64,000 nt of DNA from Microdochium bolleyi (taxonomy: Eukaryota > Ascomycota > Sordariomycetes > Xylariales > Microdochiaceae), in contig KQ964252.1 in the NCBI GenBank assembly GCA_001566295.1, forward strand, positions 248,001 through 312,000. Direction: 5' to 3'. Shown one piece after another: positions 10,664 to 21,560 of the stretch (position 1 is the first letter of the stretch; every line of letters begins with the position of its first letter). Under the pieces are notes generated by a model that saw nothing but the letters and a program-made list of their open reading frames with translations, ran no database searches and was not told the origin of the DNA. A program made the translations under genes and the position numbers.

Positions 10664-12055
10664 CTAGCCGTTGAAAGCGCGCTGGAAGTGGTTGTTTACG
10701 GGCTTGACGGTGCTCCGGGTGCAGGCCGCCTGGGGCTTGAGGGTGCCCGCGAAGAGGGCCTCGACCCAGGACCAGTAGTAGGGCATGGCGGCGTAGAAGG
10801 CCGGGTCGTGGTCGAGCTCGGGCACGAGGTAGAGCTCGGCGCTCGAGGCCGGGAAGGCGGCGCAGGTGCGCTCAAAGTCCTTGATGCAGTTCTCCGGGTA
10901 CGTCAGGGTGTCGTTGAGGCCCTGGACGACGAGCATGGGCGCGGCCAGGGCGTGCGGGCCGGCGCCGTTGACGCGCGTCTGCCACTCCTGCAGCGCGGGC
11001 GAGGTGACCCAGCTCGTGTTCTTGTAGATCTGGGCGACGGTCAGGTTGGCGAACAGCGCCTGGCCCGAGTTGAGGCAGCCGCGGTCGAGCAGCGGGAGCA
11101 GGGCCAGCGCGCCGTCGGTCAGGTAGTCCTGCAGGCGGAACTGGTCCGGCCGGAGCCGCGCGAGGCTCTGGAGGAGGTACACGGAGACGACGGCGCCGAT
11201 GCGGCCGGTTTTGTCAGCGATTTCAAAGGATCTGGGGATCAGCTCGGCCGGGCGGAGGGCGGGCGCGGCGGAGACGGCGCCGAGGAACTTGCCGGCCTTG
11301 AGCAGCTCCTCCTGGCCAGGCATCGCCAGGCGCTCGTTGGTGCGCCAGGCCGTCATGCCGCCCTCGCTGTGGCCCAGCACAGCCCACTCGTCTGTCAGCA
11401 GGTGGCCGATGATCTTGCGGGCTGCGACGAGCGAATACGCCACGTCGGCGGCGTGGATGAGCCCGGCCTCGTACCGGAACGCCGCGGGGCTGCCCGTCGC
11501 GCCCATGCCCGAGTAGTCGGTCGCAATGACGGCGTAACCGTTCGCTGCGAAGTGAAGCGGTGCCTCCCAGCCGTATGCCAGGTTGCGCTCGAAGCTCGGG
11601 CTGCAGTGGCGCGCGTTGCCCGTGGTGCCGTGGGCCCAGGCGAGAGTCTTGAAGGCCGCCTTGCCCTCGGGGTCGCGGACTGTGGCCGACGACAGAGGCA
11701 GCAGGATGAAGGCGCTTGCGGGGATAGGCTTGCGGTCGATATCCTCAGTCATGTAGATCATGCGTGAGAGCGACATGCCGCCGGGGATACCCGTCCAGTT
11801 GGTGCCAACAGCGGACGCTGGGACATCTTGCCAGCGGATCAGGTCGCCGGGGCGCGCGCCCGTGGCGTTGGCGGGCGTGTCGTAGAAGGGGTCGTTGGCG
11901 ATAGCCGAGTTGGACCAAAGCGCCGTCTCTCGCGCCAGAGCAGCACGCCATGCGGTCATGCACTGTTCGTTGCAGATGCTGCTGGAGCCCTGCCTGGCCG
12001 AGATGGCACTGGCTGCGGCCGAGGGGAGCGCGGCGAGAAGAAGTGACAGGAGCAT
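10664..12055 (-). CDS. secretory lipase (LIP-type triacylglycerol lipase)
   Basis: This single-exon gene encodes 463 aa. The ATG at 12055 was chosen over an in-frame codon upstream because it begins a clean signal peptide (MLLSLLLAALPSAAASA). The alpha/beta-hydrolase parts are in order: oxyanion-hole segment AHGTTG (141-146), nucleophile elbow GHSEGG (Ser230), acid loop VQGLNDTLTYP and catalytic His in ELDHDPAF. This arrangement and length match the Candida LIP-like secretory lipase family (PF03583), which hydrolyses triacylglycerols and esters outside the cell. N-glycosylation sequons are present (NWT, NLT, NDT). A TATA-like element lies about 105 nt upstream. Confidence 0.92.
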   Translation of the reverse strand: MLLSLLLAALPSAAASAISARQGSSSICNEQCMTAWRAALARETALWSNSAIANDPFYDTPANATGARPGDLIRWQDVPASAVGTNWTGIPGGMSLSRMIYMTEDIDRKPIPASAFILLPLSSATVRDPEGKAAFKTLAWAHGTTGNARHCSPSFERNLAYGWEAPLHFAANGYAVIATDYSGMGATGSPAAFRYEAGLIHAADVAYSLVAARKIIGHLLTDEWAVLGHSEGGMTAWRTNERLAMPGQEELLKAGKFLGAVSAAPALRPAELIPRSFEIADKTGRIGAVVSVYLLQSLARLRPDQFRLQDYLTDGALALLPLLDRGCLNSGQALFANLTVAQIYKNTSWVTSPALQEWQTRVNGAGPHALAAPMLVVQGLNDTLTYPENCIKDFERTCAAFPASSAELYLVPELDHDPAFYAAMPYYWSWVEALFAGTLKPQAACTRSTVKPVNNHFQRAFNG

Positions 12056-12156
12056 GATGGTGACAGTCTGTCTCGAGGTAAGATCCTGCGATGATGAAAC
12101 GTGGCTGAGAGGATGCTTGGTGGTTCTTGGACTGATATTCCGGAGCAGCATATGAC

Positions 12157-12166
12157 CTTATATATG
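12157..12166 (-). promoter_or_regulatory. TATA-like box of the secretory lipase gene
   Basis: On the minus strand this reads CATATATAAG, about 102-111 nt upstream of the lipase ATG at 12055, a reasonable distance for a fungal core promoter. Confidence 0.45.
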
Positions 12167-13278
12167 CGTACACATGACAGAATACCAGCCCGTCGGCGAG
12201 GCCCGACTCGCCTCATCATTGCCATCGCAGCGAATGCCCCTGCGGTGACGATGACCGTCTCGGAGCACGGGCCGAACAATACCTTGCGGGATGTCTTTGT
12301 TAGTCCGACAAGTCGAAGCCGTTGACAGCACCGCCCGTCTGCTAGTCCGTGTGGAGGGCCGAGGGCCGAGCTGAGCCTCGTCTGCGAAATAGACGCTTGA
12401 GTCCAATGAGCCCGCTGGTTGCCGTGGCGAGACGTCCCATGATGTCCGCAAATGTCCATGAATACTACACATTGTATTCCCCCATCGAGACAGCCAGCCA
12501 TGGCCGAGTCAGGCTATTATGCGTGACGGCCCGCGTGCTGGGGTAATAGTCTTGGCGAGGCTCTGCGTGAAAGAACAGTGCTGCCGCCGGATGCCACATA
12601 CCGTACCCTAGGGCAGACTGGCAGCTGGCCGGTGCTTTACTGTGGGAGACACCTCACTGGCCGGAGCGCGTGGCGGGTTTAACCTTAGAATAAAGATCCA
12701 TGCCCATGGTCTCCAGCCAGGAGAACCCTTGGGCCGGGGTTGCAACTTACGGGGACACGAGGGCGGTGCGCACTACCACCACCAGATCAAACTTTGAGCA
12801 CGATGCACGCACGGAGATGGATTTGATCTCTTTTTTCCTGGAAAGGCAAATCACCACCTCTTGTTCTTGCTTTACAGAAAACCCTTGAAGCGGTATGCAT
12901 CGAGGACTACGTTCTTTCCGAGTCCATGAGGCGTAGATGCTGCGCTGCAATGCTGACTCGCGGTCCCTGTGCACGCAGCGCAGTCTGTCACAACATCACC
13001 AGCCGAGCCACGGTAGATGTCGTATTGTGTACCGCCCATGGCTGGAAACCCACAGGTGGCAGTTCTGGCCACAACTCGGCACACGTACGCATCCGACACT
13101 CTGCAAGAGGCTTCATGTGCATTTCTGACAGCAATAAGGAATGACAAAGCAATTACACACTCCCACTGACCCTTGCCTACAAGTATCTTGGTACGGGAAC
13201 GCAATTGGGATTGCTCCATCAACTCTCTGTAGTCCCGGGTGGTTTGTGAACATCGTCGCCCGTTGGTGTTCCTCTGCT
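12167..13278. other. intergenic
   Basis: About 1.1 kb lies between the lipase promoter and the 3' end of the small secreted protein gene. No gene was recognised. Confidence 0.4.
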
Positions 13279-13984
13279 TTAGCGGCGGAACTTCGTCAGG
13301 TACTCTGGGACCTCGGTGCTGTTTCCTCCGTCGGCGATGCGGAATTCGAGCCTACAAGGGAAAATCAGGTTAGCTATCGCCTGTCTTTGGACCGACAAAT
13401 TGTGCGTTCGGGAGCTTGATTCTCAGAGTTCCCAGCGGCAATACGCGGAGTCTTTGGCTGTGACTTACTAGATTGAGGGGGGGCTTGTTAGCATCTAATC
13501 TTTCAGCCAACTATATCGGGTACGGATCACTTACCACTTGATCATACTGCTCTTGCGAGAGCTCCTTCAGGCTGTACTCCGTCCCATCCGCCAGCCGGAG
13601 CAGATCGGGCCTCTGGCACTCCGTACCCTGCGCGCCAGCGGCCCCGTCCTCGTCCGCGCGCTTGCGCCCGAGGAATCCGTACCCGGCGCCGGTCGTGGTC
13701 TTACCCGCGATGCTGCGGAAGCATATGTCCTGCCCGTCCGCACGGACTGAGTACTGCACGGGGCCGCACGAGCCGCCCGTGTGCAGGCGCAGCTCGAGCG
13801 CCCAGTCGCGCGGCACGTACTTGAGCGAGGCGCCCCACCACGAGGCGCCGCCGCAGCAGGTGTTGGGGTTGTAGCCCGTGCAGAAGACCGCGTCGGCGTT
13901 GCAGTCGTTCTGGAGGAGCAGGCCGACGTCGACGGCGGCGGCGGTGCCGACCAGGGCGAGGAGGGTGGGTGCGGTGACACGCAT
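13279..13984 (-). CDS. small cysteine-rich secreted protein, unknown function
   Basis: The first exon starts at 13984 with a signal peptide (MRVTAPTLLALVGTAAAVDV) and encodes about 145 residues with seven cysteines, including CFCTG-like and NTCCGG segments. The 3' end is uncertain. Reading straight through a GTAAGT at 13537 stops at 13511, giving 157 aa. Splicing from a GTATGA donor at 13547 to the acceptor at 13352 joins a coding-like tail ending VPEYLTKFRR at 13279, giving 169 aa in frame; I prefer this model. A branch point GCTAAC lies just before that acceptor. The family was not recognised; an effector-like or wall-associated role is only a guess. A TATA-like element lies about 95 nt upstream. 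Confidence 0.65.
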
Positions 13985-14078
13985 GACTGCGGAGGTGAGA
14001 TTAAGAGACGTGAGATAGAAAGGATAGGGGAGGGTGACTGCAAGTTTTGAAACGATTCACAATTATGGAGAGTCTGCG

Positions 14079-14087
14079 GTTTATATG
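14079..14087 (-). promoter_or_regulatory. TATA-like box of the small secreted protein gene
   Basis: The minus strand reads CATATAAAC about 95 nt upstream of the ATG at 13984. Confidence 0.4.
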
Positions 14088-15367
14088 AAGATTCGGTCAG
14101 GTGTGCATACCAAGTGATATTCCCGAGGCACGCTGCCAATATTGCTGAAAGGCCAAGGAGCATACAATGGTAGCACGTGGAAATCCCATCACCAACATCT
14201 TTGTTTTGATAAGCTGCAAGTGATGCAGCCCACAAGCCAGGCCGCAGCACTTGCTCGATTGAAAGTTTTTGGATTCTGCGCGGGCCAATAACATCAGGGA
14301 ACCCCTGATTTCATGGCAGTATGAGCCTTCGGACTTTCAACGACTACGCAAAGTATGCAACGTTGCCAGGTACGTGGGTTCGCGGTAAGCATAGAAGGCA
14401 AAACATGGGTCACACTCATGCCGTGCACGACGGGTGCTCCCGTGGATCTCATCGAATCTGATGGCCCGACCGGGCCATGTTGCCACTTTCGGAAGCGGTT
14501 CTCCCTGTGCCTGCAATCCTTCAGAACCAACCTTCCCCTCGGAGGGGCCAGGTTGCATTCCAGGCTCGGACTTGGCTCTTGCGATGACTGCTGTCGGTAG
14601 TTTTCTAAATTTCGGATATCTGGCCAATCTTGCGACGTGGCATAACAGTGCACAAGATCGGTGGGGGATTTGATATTCAATAATTGCCATTAGCTCGATT
14701 CGGCTAGATTCCCTGAACCCAGGTTAAAAAAGACAGTGAAATCCTAGCTGAAATTGCGCTTCAAGTCGCTTACAGCCTGCTCGACACCAGTTGTGTTTCG
14801 GAGCATGATACATTCTCCTTCGTGGTACTGAGTCTTGGGAGGACAGCTACATGCCGTGCTTGCTACCCCTCAGGCTCCTTGAGAAACCCGACCCAGACTG
14901 TCCTGGATCCTCCAGGCCCGTGCATTATTACATTAAGCACATGAATCGGGTGGCAAGGGTGCGAAGAATCTTACTACAATATTTGTTTTCACAGTTTCAG
15001 AACAAACACTCTTTGCGGACGGCGGGGATTGTTGCCCTAATAATCCGCATGACAGCCTGCCTCGCAGCCTCGGCCTTGACGTACCGCTGCTCTCAAACAT
15101 GCAAGAGACTCTATCTTCCTGCCATCCAGCACTTGAGAACCCGGAACATCGTGCGGGTTGGCACAAGGGATACACTAATCAGTCACGATCGCCCGGAAAG
15201 TTTCTCATTTCGCTTGCTGCTGGCTATTTTTATTTGAGCAAACCTCGACGATCGAGCTCAACTACTGGAGATGGTAGCACAGCCAGATAGCAATTTAGCA
15301 ACACGATCCCAGGATTTGCACCTAGACGCATATCTGCTGAAAGCCGTGGGGCTGCAGTCAACGTTCG
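14088..15367. other. intergenic
   Basis: This 1.3-kb stretch has modest GC content. Short open frames exist on both strands around 14.3-14.7 kb, but none looks like a known protein. Confidence 0.4.
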
Positions 15368-15745
15368 CTAGGTATTTGGAGCGCTGATGTGGCTGCATTG
15401 AAAGCCACTGGTCTTGTACGGGATGTGGACATAAGCATCATCGTACGCGGGACGCACATTATATGGCGATCTGGGACAACATACACGGCAAAAAGGATCA
15501 ATATAGCATGATGTACCTGCAACTGCGCCTCGAGAGCTCCGAGTCCAGTGCTTGACAGGATCATGTCGATTGTCACGCCTGATAAGTACGCCAGATTCAC
15601 ATGCATGGTGGATGTCAGGCATGGGTCTTCCTGCTGGTCATCCAGATCAATACGTCCCAAAGTTGCTATCACTGATCTTAAACACGACCTCAGCTATTTG
15701 GCTAGCTCCGGCCCCTAGCTTGGTGAAGGCTAGACCCTTGGCCAT
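15368..15745 (-). CDS. possible small multi-exon gene, unresolved
   Basis: An ATG at 15745 opens a frame beginning MAKGLAFTKLGAGASQIAEV. Further protein-like pieces follow on the same strand: VTIDMILSSTGLGALEAQLQ (about 15480-15545) and a tail containing YDDAYVHIPYKTSGFQCS that stops at 15368. A GTGATA donor with a CAG acceptor would join the first two pieces in frame. The last junction needs a non-consensus donor. I do not recognise the product. It may be a real small gene, a remnant, or chance. Confidence 0.25.
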
Positions 15746-16999
15746 TCACTGAGGAAACCCTTCCACCCGGCCTTCGGATGCTGTTGGTCTGAAATGCCTT
15801 GTCAAGGCTCACAAAAGATAATAGTTGCGTCCAGCCGATGGCAGATACTATCACCGTACATAAGTTACAGGAAAGCGCAAACTTAAGATGCTGCCATCAA
15901 GCACGCCATATCAGATCGGTTATCGTGAGATTGTGGCAGTTGTTTGTGGATGAGCACATAGCTCGCTCGGCGAGTTGTAGCACATAAGGGGAAATGGGAA
16001 CCCGTGGCGGAGTTCGTGGCACTCATCATAGGCCGGGAGCTGCTCAGGTATTGTGGCTGAGCGTCAATGCGTCTGCCACAACGCTGCTAGGAGGCATGGC
16101 ACCACCCACTGATGCGTACTTGTGGACAAGTGGCGACCTGGACCCGACCTGTTGCTGCACGATGATTTGTCGTGCCAGCGGCGGGCAGAGTCAATCAACC
16201 TTGGCAATGTGCCCGCCCCCATGCTCTTGTTGGTCAGCAAGCTGCAGGAAGATATGCTGTCACACCCATACCAATCCTGCTCGGGCCCCCATCAGATCAC
16301 CTGATGGTCCGCCTCGTTGCCGCCAGACCCAGACGTTTGCTAATGGCATGAACTGCTGGTCGTTATGTGATGTGTTGTGCCCTGACTCGTTTCACCATCA
16401 CACCACGAACGGCCAGTAGAAGATCTCTATGAGCCACATCAGGCCTCCTGACTCGCCTCGAAAACCTAAGAGCCTGGGCAGGGTGACTACTTATACTTCC
16501 TAGACCTGAGAGGAGGCTGTCACTCCGAAGTTGTTCAATTGTAAAAACGACGGTCGTGGCCGCGAGAGCCGTGGCCGGTATTCCAGCTGACCTCCACGCC
16601 ACCATCCCACAGCGTCACACCAGAAAGCACGGCACACGCATTCCTGCAGGACACCTACCTGTAAGACCACCCTGTCATCAGCAAGCCGCCTCCACCAACA
16701 CGACCATCAGCCGCTGCAGGCATCGCCACGCTCCGTGACCCCCGAAATGCAGCGAGGCAACCAGGGTTGGTACACTTGCGCGCATGACGGAAGAGAGAGC
16801 TGACCAGGCCGTGGAAGCAGAAATAGCAATGTCCAGAAGCGAGCTACCCGCCGGCCCTGCCCCCAAACCGAGGCCGAAATGGAGCCTCTGCTGCTGCCCT
16901 TGGCCTCCCACATTAACCCCTCTGCCCGCCCGCGCGGGCGCGCCCGACACTCATCACCACAATACCAGGTGCGAGAATGACGTGGGAAAGCAACCGATC
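15746..16999. other. intergenic
   Basis: About 1.25 kb. No supported gene was found. GC-rich sequence near 16.8-16.95 kb gives open frames on several strands, which I treat as chance. Confidence 0.35.
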
Positions 17000-17444
17000 A
17001 TGCCTACATTCATCGAGGGTATAACCCGGAGATTCAGCAAACAGTCGTCGAGGAGGGTCTCGACTGCGAAGCGCGCACCTGGCCAAGAAGTCACAGAAAC
17101 CATCTCGGCCTACCGGCTGAACTGGAGTGATCTTGAGCGGAAGCTCTACACATGGTACCCGCACGCAAATTTTCAGAGGAGGATGGTAAGCAAGGCTCCC
17201 GCGGAATGGTGTCGCAGGCATCACCAACCAGCCGCAGCCCGAAGCTGACCTTTTTTCGACCGCAGACGGTAGATGGTGATCAGTACGTCATCTACCTCAA
17301 ACACAGACTACGATCTGTGAGTGTCCGATGCGAAGAAGACCGAATGAGTTTCATGGTTAACGATAGGAACAGCATCAGCGCGAAGAAATCAACAGGCTAA
17401 GGGACGGGGAGGTCTTCGCCCGGGAGACCACACCAGAGAACTGA
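17000..17444 (+). CDS. hypothetical protein, three-exon model
   Basis: The model uses exons 17000-17185, 17266-17316 and 17367-17444 with GTAAGC and GTGAGT donors, all in phase 0, giving 104 aa. The start is MPTFIEGITRRFSKQSSRR; later segments include NWSDLERKLYTWYPHANF, DGDQYVIYLKHRLRS and EEINRLRDGEVF. The peptide is basic and helical-looking, with no signal peptide or membrane segment. A further coding-like run just after the stop, in another frame, suggests the 3' end may be wrong. It lies 0.5 kb upstream of the CorA-like gene on the same strand. I do not recognise it. Confidence 0.35.
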
Positions 17445-17930
17445 TAATTTTGCAAGCTGTACATAAACTCATAGAGCAGGAATTTTCGGGCAAGAAGAGG
17501 GGCTCACACAGCAGATAACGGTGCTTTCCTCGCCATTGGGCTCTTGCAGGGCGCTGGGACTTGTACCCGATGACTTTTGTGAAATACCGCGCCATCTATG
17601 CAGCTGGCTGAAAACACACACACAGCCGCAGATTCGTATGCCGTGTGTCACCAATGGGGGCCGCTCCTGCATTGCGGCACCACGCAGCGTCCTTCGCAAG
17701 CATACGGCAGCATTCTGCAGCATTCCTGCCCCGGCGTACCTACCAACGGCCATTCGAGTGAGTGCAGAGCCCGGCGAGGCAATGATTGCACCGGCTGTGG
17801 CCAACGATCATGTCTCTCTCCCCTCTTTCTTACAGAGGTATCACAAGCATTACGACCTGATTGCTTCTGCCAACTCAACCCAACCACAGCCACCAGTCAC
17901 GTCGTCACGACTCGAAACCAGCGGTGAACC
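17445..17930. other. intergenic
   Basis: This 0.5-kb stretch is the presumed promoter and 5' UTR of the CorA-like gene. No other feature was seen. Confidence 0.35.
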
Positions 17931-20434
17931 ATGAGCTCAGACGAAGAGCGGTTCCTTGCAAGCTGCAAGCAGTACAGCGACTATCCTAGCAATCTGATTG
18001 GAGACAGGAACCCACGGCAGACAGCCACATACAAACGGACGTTTAAGCAGCACGCCCAAGGCCTGTTTCGGCACGAAGCAGATAAACATGTCTTTATCAT
18101 CTGTCGAGACTTTGAGGATAACACGACAGGTCCGGGGCGCCCTTGCGTCATGTTCCCAAATTCGGCCCCTTTCTGACTGTTCCGGCCCCGTTTACTGACG
18201 GGAAGTTTCTGATTAGATGGCTTAACGGTTCGCAATTTCCGCAACGACGAGCAATTACGGAAGCACCTTGGCGAAGCTGTCGAAGGTCCACCGTCCTCAC
18301 GGAGCACTTGGACTCTCAAGAGAGATCCGAAATGTCGCGTAATGTACAATACTCCTCTGCACAGCGCAATATGATGTACACAGCCTGACTTGGCCACCCG
18401 CCAGTCTCTTCGAGAGCAATGCCGCTGGAGACCGGTGCCTCAACGCCACACAGGACATGGTCAAGCGCCTTCTCAGCTACCACCAGGTTCCGTCATGCTA
18501 CCTCAATCTCCTGACCTTCTACCACTTGTCCTCTGGCCTCAACGACAGCTGCGGGACGTTCATCGGCCAGCACTCCCTCAGGCACCCAGGCAGCCGCCTT
18601 CCCGCACTCGACCGCAGCGAGTACCGCTTCCATGTATCCTACGCGCTGCGCACCACGGCGTGCACGCTCGAGGACAGCGAGATTGCCACGCGCGACGGCC
18701 TCGCGGACAAGCAGCGCAGCAGGAGGTCAGCGAATGACTGGGTCCAGCCACAGGCGGCCATACATCACCAGTTCGACCTCATCAGCGGCGCCGCGGTATG
18801 GTTCATCACGACGTCGATGAAGCCTGACCTGGGCAAAAAGGGCCCTGGCAAGGCTGTCATGTGGGCCGACCATCTGGGCTCGTTCTTCAAGGAAGAGCAT
18901 GCCTCGGCCGTGTACAAGCATGCCCACTCTGCGTTCGAGTCCAGCTTAAATGTGCATTTGAGACTGGCGCAGTGGTCCCTTGGAGATTTGTCAGGGTTTA
19001 TACACCATTCGGAGGAGACTCTTGTTGAATTGGTAAGAGAGTTCTATCACGCTATCTCTGCGAAGGTCTCACCAGACTGGCCAGAAGGTTACAGAATTCT
19101 GCAGAGACTACCTACCATGTGTATCAACTGACATGAACCCCATGCTACTTTTCCAGACACGAGCCTACATCGAGCTCGGTGCCGATGAGTACGACGACAA
19201 GGACATCCAGAGGCTCGGCAGGCTTATGGACCGCGTCGCGCTCTGCCTGATGGACATCTCGAGCAACCGAAAGGTCTTCAAGTCTCTGATCTCCTTCTAC
19301 AAGCGGCAAATTGTCGAGCCGGGCCACATGATGAGCAGCTGCGACTGGCGAGACACAGGTCGGGACGCGGTGTCCAACTTCGTCGCCGACATGGACGTCT
19401 TCATGGCCGAGCTGGACGCCATCACCGACAGGGCGACGGCGCTGAAGGAGATGGTGAAGCGGAGGACGGACAGCGTGAGACCCATCCCTTCAGGCTGACA
19501 TATCGTTCTGCATTCGTATAAGAGTCCTTGTTCTAATCAGAGAGCGACGGCTCCTTCCTGTTGTAGATCTCCACATTACTACAGAACCAGAGCAACAAAC
19601 GCATGCTCGCGCTCACCAAGCAGGGGCAGAAAGAAGCTGTCGTTGTCGCTTTGTTCCAATACATTGCGCTCTTCTTCCTGCCCATGACGGTCGTCTCTGT
19701 ACGGCTTCCTCCACCAGATCTCCTTACCACTGACCTGCAAAAGCATCTTGCTGACGTTTCTCTGATCGTAGGCGGTATTCAGCACCGACATTGTCAAGTT
19801 CCAGGACCTCAGCCCGGGCCAGGTCCTCTCGTACTCGCCCGACGCGCTAAACTACTGGCTCGTCACGACCATCTGCCTAACCGTCCTCACTGTGGGCGTC
19901 TCCGAGGTGTGGAAGTACAAGCGCAGACAGAGAGACCTCCACGAGGACGACAATACCGGCCGCACAAGCTCAGACGAGGAAGAAGAGGAGGATATGGAGA
20001 AGAGCTTCGGGAACAGCAGGGACAAGGTGACACGTAGCTGTGATCAGACCGCACCGGTAACAAGAACACAACGATCTCGCGGTGACTCCCGGCGCGACCG
20101 CGGCGGCGACTTCGGCGCACGGCCTGAAGCGCGCGCCGAGGGTATAGCTCCCACCACGACGGCTGCGACGCAGCCGGTCATGATGCGCGACAGAGGGAGG
20201 ACAACGACGCTCATATCTCAGATGGCAAGGCCACCGCCGGTTGGTCATGCTCACACGGGGCATGTGCCGCAGGCGCCGGCGACGTACCACCCCAGCTCGA
20301 GGAGGAAGCGGACGAGATTTCTGCGGGCCTTCGGGGGGCAACGGCGTGTGTCTCCCCATAATCCGCCTCCCGTCACGGCTGATTCCTCGCTATCGTCATC
20401 CCATGGTGCCTTATCCGGGAACGGTGTCGTGTGA
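17931..20434 (+). CDS. fungal CorA-like membrane protein
   Basis: Six exons (17931-18129, 18217-18343, 18405-19032, 19157-19474, 19567-19698, 19772-20434) give 688 aa with every junction in frame. The first 420 residues form a large soluble domain (YSDYPSNLIGD start, RDPKCRVILFES, YHQVPSCYLNLLTFY, YIELGADEYDDKDIQRLGRLMDRVALCLMD split over exons). The C-terminal part has a long helix with MLALTKQGQKEA, then a first membrane segment (about 450-472, FQYIALFFLPMTVVSAVFST) and a second (about 497-514, YWLVTTICLTVLTVGV). This order is that of fungal CorA-like proteins; CorA channels move Mg2+ as pentamers. The canonical GMN selectivity motif at the end of the first membrane segment is absent and reads FSTDIV, so transport is not certain. 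The tail is acidic, then basic and disordered. Confidence 0.85.
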
Positions 20435-20663
20435 CCGGACGCGGAAATACGAGAGGGGATGGAGTTGACGACCGTGGTGACGCATAAGCCAGAGTAAATG
20501 CTGTAATGATAACGACACATGGTGGGTGATTTCATCAAAAGATGCGAGGATAAAGCCCGTGGTACACGTTCTCACGGCCAAAAAGCATCTAGGTTACAAG
20601 CTTGACATGATGGCATTCTTTGTGACCGTCGAAAGTGACATTTGACCGAAGATAAGTCTTTGC
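20435..20663. other. convergent spacer
   Basis: This 229-nt spacer lies between the convergent CorA-like and MpaB-like genes. Terminators are expected here. Confidence 0.4.
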
Positions 20664-21560
20664 TTAAGTCTTCCCCTTACCATCATACCACGTGCCCGTC
20701 TCCTCGATCCTTTTTACAGCCTTCTTCATGTCCTTGATGTACCACTTTGTCGGCACCTGCTTGAGCGACTGCGGGAGTTTCGGGTAGAGCAACGCTGTCC
20801 ACGCGACGACGGTGTGGAACATGGCCGTGTTGAGCGGCGTCGTCCTGAGGTTGTACTCTTGCTGCAGCCGCTCGGGCAGCCAGTGCATCGTGAGCAGCCG
20901 GGCGATGGGCAGGGTCGGCCGCAGCCACAGGGGCATGTTCTTGGGCCAGAGCAGATCTCGGCACAGGCTGCGCGCCCAGTCCGTCACCTGCAGATTCTGG
21001 ATGTTGTGGTTCCAGTACGCCCAGAACTCGTCGAGCGTCGCGGGCCACATGCCGGGCGGCATGCGCAGCGAGGTCCCGTACACGGCCGACTCCCTGAACA
21101 GCTTCTCCTGCGTCTCGCGGGACATTTTCCCGTAGAAGGTGTCGTGCACGACCACCAGGCTCACAAACAGCGTCGCCGCGGTCCACTTGTGCAGCTCCGG
21201 GTCGTCCGCGTAGTACTTCTCCCCTTTCACGTCGGCGTGCGCGGCGTGGATCACGCTGAAGATGGCTTCCTTCTCGGCCCGCGTGCCGATCACCGCCGCG
21301 TTGAGGAAACGCGAGGTCGTCTTGAGCCGGTTCATGATGCGGTTGGCAAAGTTGGACTGCTTGTACGAGCCCTCGGCCAGCCCCGGGTGCGCGAACTGGC
21401 ACATGATGGCGAACTGGCCGCCGGTCAGGTAGATTGCGTCGCTGGCGTACTTGTGCAGCTCCTCGGGCTCGGCGATAGTGTCGAAGATGTGCGGCTTCTC
21501 GAACGGAGTGGTGGTGGTGGTGGGCTGCTTCATCGAGCCGTGGCCTGCTGGGCACGCCAT
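20664..21560 (-). CDS. MpaB / rubber-oxygenase-like protein (DUF2236)
   Basis: This single-exon gene encodes 298 aa from the first ATG at 21560 (MACPAGHGSMKQP). The body fits the ER-bound oxygenase MpaB/MpaB'/rubber oxygenase catalytic domain (PF09995): SDAIYLTGGQFAIMCQFAHPG, then RLKTTSRFLNAAVIGT, IHAAHADVKGEKYYADD, the hydrophobic TLFVSLVVVHDTFYG, and a C-terminal LLTMHWLPERLQQEYNLR-like segment. Members include heme-dependent latex-clearing oxygenases and fungal enzymes that cut terpenoid side chains, as in mycophenolic acid synthesis. The heme ligand and catalytic residues cannot be assigned by eye. No mycophenolate-type polyketide synthase or prenyltransferase is nearby, so the substrate is unknown. 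The frame is open upstream without an ATG, so a 5' exon cannot be excluded. Confidence 0.82.
   Translation of the reverse strand: MACPAGHGSMKQPTTTTTPFEKPHIFDTIAEPEELHKYASDAIYLTGGQFAIMCQFAHPGLAEGSYKQSNFANRIMNRLKTTSRFLNAAVIGTRAEKEAIFSVIHAAHADVKGEKYYADDPELHKWTAATLFVSLVVVHDTFYGKMSRETQEKLFRESAVYGTSLRMPPGMWPATLDEFWAYWNHNIQNLQVTDWARSLCRDLLWPKNMPLWLRPTLPIARLLTMHWLPERLQQEYNLRTTPLNTAMFHTVVAWTALLYPKLPQSLKQVPTKWYIKDMKKAVKRIEETGTWYDGKGKT

Noticed and set aside
10541..11767. 408-codon plus-strand frame opposite the secretory lipase
   Set aside because: It is antisense to a complete lipase with signal peptide and catalytic triad, and its composition reflects the lipase codon bias.
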